A stretch of 11,761 nt of DNA from JABMPO01 sp964539785 (GCA_964539785.1 CAZIJQ010000065.1:1-11761); one strand, 5' to 3'. Shown: positions 1-7,468, numbered from the stretch's first letter. Numbers and translations: made by a program. The notes: generated from the sequence alone by a model not told the origin.

Positions 1-93
1 ATTTAGAAGACCATGGCCCCTTTTTCAAAAGTACAGAAAATTAAGGACACAACTACCTTACTTAAATTAACATAATAAACTCATATAACAGTT
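1..93. other. Upstream edge of the cytochrome operon; possible tail of a preceding gene
   Basis: These 93 bases precede the first complete gene. On the + strand, frame 3 is open from the window edge to a TAA at 42-44 and frame 2 to a TAA at 68-70, so either could be the last codons of an upstream gene; frame 3 (ending ...HGPFFKSTEN) has the more protein-like composition. An in-frame TAA at 76-78 bounds the start of the following gene. I see no convincing -35/-10 pair and no Shine-Dalgarno sequence. The operon may therefore begin outside the window. Confidence 0.3.
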
Positions 94-963
94 TTGAAAT
101 ACTTTCATCGCACAATCTTCGTTCTGGCTACATTGTTTCTCGCAGTGCTGCTGTTTTACGTATTTATTAATGCTGGAGAGTATTACAGTTTGCCGCTGAC
201 CGAGCGGCCGCACCATCCGGCTCATAGCGCTTGGAAACCTGGTGGCATATCCGGGCATGGACTGGGTATAATTGGCACATTGATGATAATGATCATGCTA
301 ACCTATTCCTTACGGAAACGAATACATTTAGTCCGGCGACTTGGAAAATTGACAACTTGGCTGAATTACCATATTTTCCTTGGAATTGCTGCACCGATCC
401 TGATCACTTTCCATACCGCTTTGAAATTTGGTGGATTGGTATCAATCGCCTACTGGTCCATGGCTGCTGTAGCCCTGAGCGGCTTTATCGGGCGATATAT
501 CTATGTTAAGATTCCACGTCATATAACTGGGGAAGAGCGCGGTCTACAGGAAGTTGATAATGAGCTGGTTCTGCTAAAAGAAGAACTCAAATCGCAATAT
601 GGACTGGATGATGATGATTTTTCTGGATTGGATCGGATTGCCGGACTAAAAAAGATAAAGCGCAGGGGTCTCAGAGCAGTTTTCACATTTCTAACGATGG
701 ATATCACCTATTTATTCTATATAAATCCATCCATCCGTCCATTGGTGAAAAAAGCGCGAATTACTGGTCAGAAGCAAAGATATTTTCGCCGGACAGTTAA
801 AAAAGTGATTACCTTGAGTCGCCGGATTGCTTTCTTAAATAGTGCCCAGCGACTATTCCATTACTGGCATATTATCCATCGACCGTTTGCCTATACTATG
901 ATTGTAATAATTGTGATTCACGTTTATATTGCAGTGAAGTATGGCTATCGTTGGATATTTTGA
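94..963 (+). CDS. Di-heme cytochrome b-like inner-membrane protein
   Basis: 289 residues, TTG start. An in-frame TAA at 76-78 and the lack of any other start before the first membrane helix make TTG the only reasonable choice. Five hydrophobic helices are visible at about residues 7-27, 55-75, 89-111, 115-138 and 262-283. H93 and H107 in helix 3 and H262 and H276 in helix 5 are each spaced i/i+14, the spacing of the heme ligands in di-heme four-helix-bundle cytochromes b. Arginine and lysine clusters after helices 2 and 4 put the large loop (about 140-260) in the cytoplasm, so H93/H262 would bind a cytoplasmic-side heme and H107/H276 a periplasmic-side heme. The gene ends 3 bp before a ferredoxin-flavoprotein gene and starts a cytochrome cluster, so it probably moves electrons across the inner membrane. 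Exact family uncertain; no quinone site can be assigned. Confidence 0.75.
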   Translation: MKYFHRTIFVLATLFLAVLLFYVFINAGEYYSLPLTERPHHPAHSAWKPGGISGHGLGIIGTLMIMIMLTYSLRKRIHLVRRLGKLTTWLNYHIFLGIAAPILITFHTALKFGGLVSIAYWSMAAVALSGFIGRYIYVKIPRHITGEERGLQEVDNELVLLKEELKSQYGLDDDDFSGLDRIAGLKKIKRRGLRAVFTFLTMDITYLFYINPSIRPLVKKARITGQKQRYFRRTVKKVITLSRRIAFLNSAQRLFHYWHIIHRPFAYTMIVIIVIHVYIAVKYGYRWIF

Positions 964-966
964 ATT

Positions 967-2277
967 ATGAGTGAAACAATTTATTCCTGGGTATTTGGTC
1001 TTGCAATTGCACTGATATTTTTAATCCCATATCTAATTAAGCTTAAACATCAGGAAAAAAGAACCCTTACCCGTCTGGTTGAGTCAAAATCCAAAGGCCA
1101 GGATAAAGCTTTGATGCAACATCCAATCATTAATCAGTCGTTGTGTATCGGTTGTGGCATCTGTGTCTCCTCCTGCCCGGAAGGTGATGTGCTTGGCCTG
1201 ATTAACGGAAAAGCTACGATTATCCATGGCAGCCACTGCGTAGGACACGCCCAGTGCGCGGATAATTGTCCGGTAGGGGGGATTGAAGTCAGCCTAGGCG
1301 ATATTTCACAGCGTGAGGACATACCGCGTTTAACAAAAGATTTTGAAACTAATCTATCAGGTATTTACATCATTGGCGAATTGAGCGGAATGGCTTTGAT
1401 CCGGAATGCAATTAACCACGGGATCACTGCCGTTAATCACATTGCTGGTGCATTGTCCACCAGTCGATCTGATCAAGACTATGATTTGATTATTATTGGT
1501 GTAGGACCGGCAGGCTTATCTGCTGCTCTACGGGCTCAGGAGTTGGGATTGAGTTATCTTGTGCTGGACCAGTACAAACCGGGGGGTACAATCCTTAACT
1601 ATCCCAGAAAGAAAATCACCCTGGTTCAGAAAGTTAGTCTGCCGCTGTTTGGTGAGCTAAACAAACTGGAGTATTCCAAAGAGAAATTGTTGGAGATCTG
1701 GGAAACAGTCATCCGGAAAAACCAGATTAATCTTCAGACTGATGTAAGATTATCCGGAGTTGAGCGGGATGGACAAATATTCAGCGTACAGACAAATAAA
1801 GGTGATTTTCATGGTAAGAAAATAATCCTGGCTCTGGGGCGACGTGGGACGCCACGTAAACTGGGGGTTGCCGGCGAGGAATTGGGCAAAACAATGTATA
1901 AGCTGATTGATGCTGAAACCTACCAGGATAATTCGATATTAGTGGTGGGTGGTGGTGATAGTGCTATTGAAGCAGCTGTCGGTCTGGCACATCAAAAGGG
2001 CAACAGGGTGTCTTTATCATACCGGAAAGAAAACTTTTTTCGTCTGAAGTCCCGTAATGAAAGCAATATTCAGCGCATGATAGATGATAATATAATTGAT
2101 GTCTATTTCGAATCGCAACTTACCAATATTACTCCTGACACAGTCCGAATGGACTATAAGGACAAAATCACTTCAATTGAAAACGATTATGTATTCATTT
2201 TTGCTGGTGGAGAGCTACCACTTACTCTGCTCAATTCGATTGGTATTGAATTTGGCGTAAAGATTAAAGCAGCCTGA
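967..2277 (+). CDS. Membrane-anchored ferredoxin-FAD-NAD(P) oxidoreductase
   Basis: 436 residues, ATG start. One N-terminal helix (about 6-26) followed by K/R-rich sequence predicts N-out topology with the catalytic part in the cytosol. Next is a two-cluster ferredoxin domain: C60, C63, C66, C70, and a second set C91, H94, C97, C101 in which histidine occupies the usual second-cysteine position. A Rossmann FAD motif (GVGPAG, 178-183) and an NAD(P) motif (GGGDSA, 328-333) follow, in the two-dinucleotide-binding arrangement of thioredoxin-reductase-like flavoproteins such as YpdA or ferredoxin-NADP reductase. No redox CxxC lies between them, so it is not a thioredoxin reductase. It likely exchanges electrons between NAD(P)H, FAD and Fe-S clusters and the adjacent cytochrome b. 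The spacing (3 bp upstream, 1 bp downstream) supports co-translation. Direction and pyridine nucleotide preference cannot be read from sequence. Confidence 0.85.
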   Translation: MSETIYSWVFGLAIALIFLIPYLIKLKHQEKRTLTRLVESKSKGQDKALMQHPIINQSLCIGCGICVSSCPEGDVLGLINGKATIIHGSHCVGHAQCADNCPVGGIEVSLGDISQREDIPRLTKDFETNLSGIYIIGELSGMALIRNAINHGITAVNHIAGALSTSRSDQDYDLIIIGVGPAGLSAALRAQELGLSYLVLDQYKPGGTILNYPRKKITLVQKVSLPLFGELNKLEYSKEKLLEIWETVIRKNQINLQTDVRLSGVERDGQIFSVQTNKGDFHGKKIILALGRRGTPRKLGVAGEELGKTMYKLIDAETYQDNSILVVGGGDSAIEAAVGLAHQKGNRVSLSYRKENFFRLKSRNESNIQRMIDDNIIDVYFESQLTNITPDTVRMDYKDKITSIENDYVFIFAGGELPLTLLNSIGIEFGVKIKAA

Positions 2278-2278
2278 T

Positions 2279-3694
2279 ATGTACATCGTTCTTCGGTTCT
2301 TATTTCTGTTTGTTCTGATTGTTGGTTCTATACAAGCCCAGTTTTCCCCAGGGAAACTATCAAAGTACCATGCCCGGTATGAAGGAAATGCCAATTGCGA
2401 AAAGTGTCATGAGCAGGGTAAAAAGGAACTTTCGAATGGCTGTATTGAATGTCATACACCATTGCAGGAGCGAATTACTGCCGGCCAAGGTTATCACCGG
2501 GGTAAGACCAGCAGTTGTGGTAGTTGCCATTCCGATCATAATGGTGAAGAATTTGAGCTGGTGTACTGGCCCCGGGATATCAGCACATTCGATCATTCGG
2601 AAACCGGGTATCGCTTATCCGGGAAACACATTGAGCTCAAATGTGCCCAATGCCATAAGCAAGAATTTATTACAGACCAGTTGATTAAAACCTGGGCTGC
2701 AGAAAATACCGATTTCTCCGTTTTAGATCGAACTTTTCTGGGTTTAAACAAAGACTGCCAAAACTGCCATACCGATGTGCACAAAGATGAAGTAGGTCAG
2801 GATTGTGCCAAATGCCACAACACTTTGGATTGGAAACGGGCCGGCCGGGATTATGATCACCAGCAAGCCCGGTTTTTACTCACTGGGGCTCATCAGCAGG
2901 TAGACTGCATCAAATGTCATAAAATAGACGAGCTGCGCACACCGAAGGTCTGGCAACTCACGGGGATGGCTTATGATCAGTGTGGACATTGCCACTCCGA
3001 TCAGCATCAGGGCGCCTATGGTTCAACCTGTGAGACATGCCACAGCACTCGGGATTGGATAAAGAATCTGAAACCTTTTGATCACTCCCAAACAAAGTAT
3101 CCTACAACGGGAAAACATGCTGATGTAAAATGCCAGCGGTGTCATACCCGAGAATTAACTGGTAAATTACCTGCCTATAGCCAATGTCTGGCCTGTCACG
3201 ATGATCAGCATTATGGGCAGTTTGCTACCCGCACAGATAAAGGTGATTGTGGTTCATGTCATACAGTTTATGGTTTCCAACCAACTACTTTTTCTCAGCA
3301 AATGCATAGCCTTTCTGCCTTCCCGCTTGATGGTGCTCACCGGACTGTCCCCTGCAATCTCTGTCACAAACCATTTGAGCCTGCCGTGGGTGTTGTAACA
3401 CCTCAATATACCTGGATACATCAATCCTGCTATGTCTGTCACACCGACGTTCACTTCAATCAATTTAAAACAAAGTATGACAACGACTGTGCAAAATGTC
3501 ATGATACGGCCACATTCCGACAGGTAACTTTTGATCACAGTCAGGCGGCCTTCGCCTTGGACGGAAAACATCGGAATGTCAGTTGTATAGAATGTCATTT
3601 TACTTCAGCTGATCTGCCGGGTGATGTTGTGCTCTATATTCCCTTACCTCACCGTTGTGTTGATTGCCATACAATCACTGATCAGATTCGATGA
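2279..3694 (+). CDS. 17-heme c-type cytochrome (periplasmic/exported)
   Basis: 471 residues with a Sec signal peptide (hydrophobic core 3-16, likely cleavage after SIQA at residue 20). There are 17 CxxCH sites, first cysteines at 40, 55, 80, 122, 160, 176, 210, 235, 251, 285, 303, 324, 359, 384, 404, 436 and 460. Many other histidines could be distal ligands, consistent with bis-His c hemes as in cytochrome c3-type proteins. Four tri-heme repeats (160-214, 235-289, 303-363, 384-440) share the order CxxCH-x-D-x-H, CxxCH, F-D-H...L-x-G-x-H...CxxCH. No lipobox, transmembrane anchor or sorting domain is visible, so a soluble periplasmic electron carrier is likeliest. ATG lies 1 bp after the oxidoreductase stop; the stop overlaps the next cytochrome by ATGA. 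Its partner on the inner membrane is presumably the cytochrome b. Confidence 0.92.
   Translation: MYIVLRFLFLFVLIVGSIQAQFSPGKLSKYHARYEGNANCEKCHEQGKKELSNGCIECHTPLQERITAGQGYHRGKTSSCGSCHSDHNGEEFELVYWPRDISTFDHSETGYRLSGKHIELKCAQCHKQEFITDQLIKTWAAENTDFSVLDRTFLGLNKDCQNCHTDVHKDEVGQDCAKCHNTLDWKRAGRDYDHQQARFLLTGAHQQVDCIKCHKIDELRTPKVWQLTGMAYDQCGHCHSDQHQGAYGSTCETCHSTRDWIKNLKPFDHSQTKYPTTGKHADVKCQRCHTRELTGKLPAYSQCLACHDDQHYGQFATRTDKGDCGSCHTVYGFQPTTFSQQMHSLSAFPLDGAHRTVPCNLCHKPFEPAVGVVTPQYTWIHQSCYVCHTDVHFNQFKTKYDNDCAKCHDTATFRQVTFDHSQAAFALDGKHRNVSCIECHFTSADLPGDVVLYIPLPHRCVDCHTITDQIR
2756..3598 (+). repeat. Four tandem tri-heme protein repeats within the 17-heme cytochrome
   Basis: Residues 160-440 contain four copies, starting at cysteines 160, 235, 303 and 384, of a roughly 55-60-residue three-heme module separated by linkers of about 14-20 residues. 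Each copy has a CxxCH followed by a D-x-H, then a second CxxCH, then an F-x-H / G-x-H element leading into a third CxxCH. In the third copy the DH of the F-D-H element is replaced by QMH. The pattern indicates growth by internal duplication. The similarity is at protein level; I did not see long identical DNA. Confidence 0.8.
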
Positions 3695-5739
3695 TTGTTA
3701 TAATATTCATAATATTAATCGGGGGGCGCTCATTTGCACAGGAAGCAGCTGATGTGGCGGGATATGATTGTTCCGATTGCCATGAAGAAAGCGGGTGGGA
3801 AAATCCTAATTTTAGTGAGTTCAACCACAATACTACCAATTTCCCCCTTACCGGTGCTCACCGAGGGCAATATTGTACCACCTGCCACACCGGTGGTACC
3901 TTAACTGCTCAACACGATTTTGTTGCTGCTAAGGCTCTTTGTTCAACCTGCCACCTAGATGTTCACCAGTCTCAACTCGGTGATAATTGCTCAGATTGTC
4001 ATGGGGATCTTACCTGGCAGATTTCCCGGACTAATTTCGAACATGACAACACGGGTTTTTCTCTGTTGGGTGCACACCGAGCAGCAACTTGTAACGAGTG
4101 TCATCAGGATTCCCGATCGACTAGTTTTGCATCTACGCCAACTGATTGCTATTCCTGTCATATTAATGAGTATAATCAATCTGTACCCAATCATGCCCAA
4201 GCAGGAATTTCGACCGAATGTGCAGAATGCCATCCCGTGGAACGGATTCACTGGCAACCGGCCGCTTTTGAACATGATATTGATACTGCCTATCCTCTGA
4301 CTGGCGCTCATTTCAGCGCAGAATGCGAAGGGTGCCATCAGGGTAGTTTTACCGGTACACCCATCGATTGTTGGTCGTGTCACGAAGATGATTACTTAGC
4401 AACTAGCACAGCTCTTTTTCCTGATTCTCCGGATCATTCTGCTGATGAAGTATATGTGGAAGATTGTGAAATTTGTCATTCAACAATTACTTGGGAAGAT
4501 GGCGTAGTAGACCATAGTTTGACGGCATTCCCTTTGTCTGGGGCGCATCAAGAGGTTAATTGTGAAACCTGTCATGGACAGGGATATGACCTGTCCAATA
4601 CCTGTGATGGCTGCCATCTTCCTTCTGGCCTTGCGGAAACTGACTATTCAACTGCAGAATTTGATCACGTTTCGCATCCGCTTCCGGTCGACTGTAGTTT
4701 ATGTCACAATGACTTGAACTGGTCAGAAAATACTTTCAGCCACACTACATTTAGCTCATCGGCTTGTGAAAGCTGTCATCTTATTGAACACACAGATTCC
4801 ACGACGCCCTCTCATGGAAATGATAATATTGGTACAGCCTGCGGCAATTGCCACCTGACTGACAACTGGGAGATACCAGATTTTCAACACACAAACCTGC
4901 AAACGGGGTACGAATTGCTGGGTTTGCACCTTATTACTGATTGCAATCTATGTCACAGTAATAATTTATATAATAATACTCCCGCTAAATGCGAAAATGA
5001 TGTTTGCCACCTGACCGATTACAACAATACAACACTGCCGCCCCATAACGAATATGGGTATCCAGTTGGATTATGCGATGCCTGTCATCAGGAATTGGGT
5101 TGGGAGCCAGATGTGTATGGGCATTCCATACCAACAGCCTGCACTACCTGTCATCAGCCCGAGTATAATGATGCGACTAATCCCAGGCATTTAGATTCTG
5201 ATGGATTCACCACCAGCTGTGAAGATTGCCATACCTCCACAACAACCTGGACTGAAGCCAGTTACGATCATAATCTGACGACTACGTCCTGTGTTAACTG
5301 TCATTTGGTAGAATATAATGACTCCACTGACCCTGATCATGATGCAGCAGGGTTTGGTCAGGACTGCGAAATATGTCATAATTCTACAACTGATTGGCAC
5401 GATGCCAGTTTCGACCATAGTTTTCCAATTGAATCAAATAGTCACCAGAATGAACAGACTGAAACTTGCCAAAGCTGCCATACGATCTTATATCAAGCTC
5501 CTGACTTTTCTTGCACTATCAGTCCATGCCACCAGGGAATTGATGGAGAACATTCTGATGATGGCGATTGGGAAACGTGTACCGTAGGCGGTAATACTTA
5601 TACATATGATCCCAATGCGCTGGATAATCCTCAATGTACCAACTGCCATCCCAACGGCATTGAAGATGACTGTGAGGGCGACGCCCGATCCTTGCAGAAA
5701 AAACATTTACTTGATCAGCAAAAACTCAGTCCGCGCTGA
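3691..5739 (+). CDS. Large multiheme c-type cytochrome, 25 putative heme sites
   Basis: 682 residues. The N-terminus is a short hydrophobic signal sequence (cleavage probably after SFA, residue 16) without the usual basic n-region. There are 23 CxxCH sites, first cysteines at 27, 62, 84, 100, 134, 153, 177, 212, 227, 259, 291, 305, 335, 359, 384, 418, 462, 484, 510, 534, 559, 593 and 649, and two CxxxxCH sites (C434, C608), giving 25 potential hemes. Modules with F-x-H...L-x-G-x-H are shared with the upstream 17-heme protein but this one is far more acidic and Asn/Thr-rich, as is common for exposed cytochromes. Two non-heme cysteines (C630, C661) near the C-terminus could form a disulfide. 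ATGA overlap couples it to the previous cytochrome. No lipobox or sorting domain is seen, so whether it is periplasmic, inserted in a porin or surface-exposed is undetermined. Confidence 0.9.
   Translation: MIVIIFIILIGGRSFAQEAADVAGYDCSDCHEESGWENPNFSEFNHNTTNFPLTGAHRGQYCTTCHTGGTLTAQHDFVAAKALCSTCHLDVHQSQLGDNCSDCHGDLTWQISRTNFEHDNTGFSLLGAHRAATCNECHQDSRSTSFASTPTDCYSCHINEYNQSVPNHAQAGISTECAECHPVERIHWQPAAFEHDIDTAYPLTGAHFSAECEGCHQGSFTGTPIDCWSCHEDDYLATSTALFPDSPDHSADEVYVEDCEICHSTITWEDGVVDHSLTAFPLSGAHQEVNCETCHGQGYDLSNTCDGCHLPSGLAETDYSTAEFDHVSHPLPVDCSLCHNDLNWSENTFSHTTFSSSACESCHLIEHTDSTTPSHGNDNIGTACGNCHLTDNWEIPDFQHTNLQTGYELLGLHLITDCNLCHSNNLYNNTPAKCENDVCHLTDYNNTTLPPHNEYGYPVGLCDACHQELGWEPDVYGHSIPTACTTCHQPEYNDATNPRHLDSDGFTTSCEDCHTSTTTWTEASYDHNLTTTSCVNCHLVEYNDSTDPDHDAAGFGQDCEICHNSTTDWHDASFDHSFPIESNSHQNEQTETCQSCHTILYQAPDFSCTISPCHQGIDGEHSDDGDWETCTVGGNTYTYDPNALDNPQCTNCHPNGIEDDCEGDARSLQKKHLLDQQKLSPR
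5140..5418 (+). repeat. Tandem di-heme repeat in the 25-site cytochrome
   Basis: Residues 484-526 and 534-576 are two adjacent copies of a di-heme unit. Each has CxxCH, then EYND-x-T-x-P-x-H, a GF element, a C-E-x-CH site, a T-T-x-W segment and a final A-x-[YF]-D-H. The spacing of about 50 residues and the shared EYND and T-T-x-W elements make a recent protein-level duplication likely. Confidence 0.75.
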
Positions 5740-5819
5740 TGATTCTTATTCTATTCTTGATATCCGTCATGTCCGGACAGGTTTTTGATGAGCTGTCTTG
5801 CTCCAATTGCCACCCCTGA
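5739..5819 (+). CDS. 26-residue signal peptide plus single CSNCH heme site (mini-cytochrome or remnant)
   Basis: An ATG sharing one base with the preceding TGA (TGATG) opens a 26-codon frame that stops with TGA at 5817-5819, 4 nt before the next gene's ATG. The product has a hydrophobic signal-like stretch (residues 2-11) and a mature part of about 13 residues ending in DELSCSNCHP, a single CxxCH. Its start looks like that of the 25-site cytochrome: a hydrophobic leader without basic residues, a short acidic spacer, then CSxCH. It exactly fills the gap between two operon genes and is placed for translational coupling. It may be a real secreted monoheme peptide or the surviving 5' end of a lost cytochrome; two in-frame stops (5817, 5829) and the immediate start of the next gene leave no room for a degraded body. 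Expression is unproven. Confidence 0.5.
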   Translation: MILILFLISVMSGQVFDELSCSNCHP

Positions 5820-5823
5820 GGAA

Positions 5824-7368
5824 ATGAATAGTTTGCGTATCTTGAAAATTATAGTAATGCTTTTTACCTGTTGGTTATTTGGTCAGGAAATGATCCAATC
5901 AGAGGGCAAAATAACATACATCACCAGCGATCTGATTTACACTGAAATTGGATCCGATGATTACGCCAGCCTTGGCGATACATTGCGAATAATACGACGT
6001 GGTTCGGAAATCGGCTTACTAGTAATAACCAATCTTTCACAGAAGTATTCAGTATGCCAATCCCTAGTGCCAACCGATATCTACCAGCTGGGTGATCGGG
6101 TCACTCTGCATAAGATTAAACCGCCTGAGCCAGTAACTCCAGATAATGCTATATATCAAAAGGTACCGGAGCAAGAACAGACCAAAGTCGAATCCGGTGG
6201 CAGGAAATTCAATCATCAAGGCAGTCTAAGTCTACGGTATTCCCAATCAGGTTCGGCTGGCAAATCCATAATTAGAACGCTTGCGGCCGCTAATTACCGT
6301 TTCAGTATCATGCAGCCCTTTAAGATTAGTCTGATGATCTATGGTAACCGAGATTTCACGGATTGTGACTGGAACATTTATCAGGTGCAAGTAGCACTCG
6401 GGAATCCCAGCGATCGTTGGTACGGCCAGGTTGGACGAGTATATTCACCATCACTTTCTGCCATTGGTCCCACTGATGGTCTGTTAGCCACAAGACGCGT
6501 TTCATCTAAATACTCATTAGGTATCTTGTTGGGTGTCCAGCCATCACCGGATGACCTGGCATTTTCTTTAGAAACTAGGAAACTTGGCATCTATGGTAAG
6601 CAAGTAATTCGTAAACAGCATTCAACCTTGACTAATACAATAGCCATGACCGGTCAGTATTATGCGGGTGGTATCGATCGCGAATTCATCTACCACAGCC
6701 TATATTGGAACAGGAAAAGAACCAATCTATCATTTAATCAGATAATTGATATGGATCGTAATGATGATCTTAATAATCATGGTTTTCTTGAGTGGACATC
6801 GCTTCAGGCTGCCCTGCGAATACGGGTTCTGAGTTTCCTAACGATAAATTCTCGGATAAGCGCACGACAACAGCCAATTTATCGCAGTATTTATAACGAT
6901 CCTGTTGATGGTATGTTCTCTGAGGAACTACGTACTGGCTGGTATAACTCACTACAGTTTAAACTGGGACAGCTAGGATTCTTAAATACTTCCGCTAATT
7001 TCAAATTACATTCTACAGAGAAGGAAAAAGCACAATTCTATAGTTTGGCCTATGCAACGAACCAGCTCGCTGATATCCTGCAGGTTAACATGACGGCTCA
7101 GTTAATCCAGAATCCATTATTGAATGGGATCCGTTTACAGAACGGAGTTGAATTGAACTTGAAAAAGCGCGGTTTTTTGTCAGGTGAATATGATATCTTC
7201 AGTTATGGTTATGGCAATCGTATGAATAAATATCAACGTCATAGTTTCTCGATCAATTATAATTTGATGATCAAGTCCAGATTTACTTTCTACTGCTCAA
7301 TGGAGCTATTTAATGATCACGATTTTTCTGGTCAATATCTGTTTGGTGGTTTGTCTTATCGACTTTGA
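5824..7368 (+). CDS. Outer-membrane beta-barrel protein with N-terminal SH3-like domain
   Basis: 514 residues from ATG 5824. The frame stays open upstream to a TTG at 5785, but that start would place 13 polar residues before the signal peptide and overlap the mini-ORF, so the ATG is preferred. Signal peptide about 1-20 (cleavage near FG/QE). Residues 27-97 resemble the SH3-like beta-barrel seen at the C-terminus of FlgT-type proteins: G-K-I-T-Y-I start, E-I-G-S, L-G-D-T-L and a closing L-G-D-R-V-T-L. After a proline/charged linker (98-130), residues 131-514 show alternating aromatic/hydrophobic strands, polar turns and a terminal strand ending SYRL, typical of an outer-membrane barrel. Last gene of the cytochrome operon, so a porin partner for the cytochromes is the natural reading. 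At about 380 residues the barrel is smaller than MtrB-type porins. Exact family not recognised. Confidence 0.7.
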   Translation: MNSLRILKIIVMLFTCWLFGQEMIQSEGKITYITSDLIYTEIGSDDYASLGDTLRIIRRGSEIGLLVITNLSQKYSVCQSLVPTDIYQLGDRVTLHKIKPPEPVTPDNAIYQKVPEQEQTKVESGGRKFNHQGSLSLRYSQSGSAGKSIIRTLAAANYRFSIMQPFKISLMIYGNRDFTDCDWNIYQVQVALGNPSDRWYGQVGRVYSPSLSAIGPTDGLLATRRVSSKYSLGILLGVQPSPDDLAFSLETRKLGIYGKQVIRKQHSTLTNTIAMTGQYYAGGIDREFIYHSLYWNRKRTNLSFNQIIDMDRNDDLNNHGFLEWTSLQAALRIRVLSFLTINSRISARQQPIYRSIYNDPVDGMFSEELRTGWYNSLQFKLGQLGFLNTSANFKLHSTEKEKAQFYSLAYATNQLADILQVNMTAQLIQNPLLNGIRLQNGVELNLKKRGFLSGEYDIFSYGYGNRMNKYQRHSFSINYNLMIKSRFTFYCSMELFNDHDFSGQYLFGGLSYRL

Positions 7369-7468
7369 TTCCTAACTATTTGTCAATTTCCTGCACTCCG
7401 ACATTTGAACATATTCGAAATTCAAGTATATAGACTAATTATCACTACAAAGAATAGACAAGTAATTG

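Noticed and set aside
71..89. CATAAT or TATAAC as the -10 of the operon
   Set aside because: No matching -35 lies upstream, and TATAAC is only a few bases before the start codon.
967..2277. Thioredoxin reductase as the name of the ferredoxin-flavoprotein
   Set aside because: The redox-active CxxC between the FAD and NAD(P) domains is missing, and an N-terminal membrane helix and ferredoxin domain are present.
2319..2684. 121-codon open frame on the + strand in another frame
   Set aside because: It overlaps the 17-heme cytochrome completely. The cytochrome frame has a signal peptide and regular heme sites; this one has neither.
3254..3598. 114-codon open frame on the minus strand
   Set aside because: Antisense to the 17-heme cytochrome, no start context or motif; a shadow of repetitive cytochrome coding.
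3991..4383. 130-codon open frame on the minus strand
   Set aside because: It lies wholly inside the 25-site cytochrome, antisense to its CxxCH-rich reading, has no recognisable motif, and is explained by the biased codon content of the cytochrome.
2279..5739. CRISPR-like or DNA tandem repeat array
   Set aside because: The periodicity comes from CxxCH codons at variable spacing. There are no identical DNA repeats with unique spacers.
5785..5823. TTG 5785 or ATG 5788 as the start of the barrel protein
   Set aside because: Either would add polar residues ahead of the signal peptide and extend over the mini-ORF; ATG 5824 gives a normal signal sequence.
5824..7368. Lipoprotein signal in the barrel protein (LFTC near residue 16)
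   Set aside because: Phe at -2 and Thr at -1 do not fit a lipobox well, hydrophobic residues continue after the cysteine, and a barrel does not need a lipid anchor.
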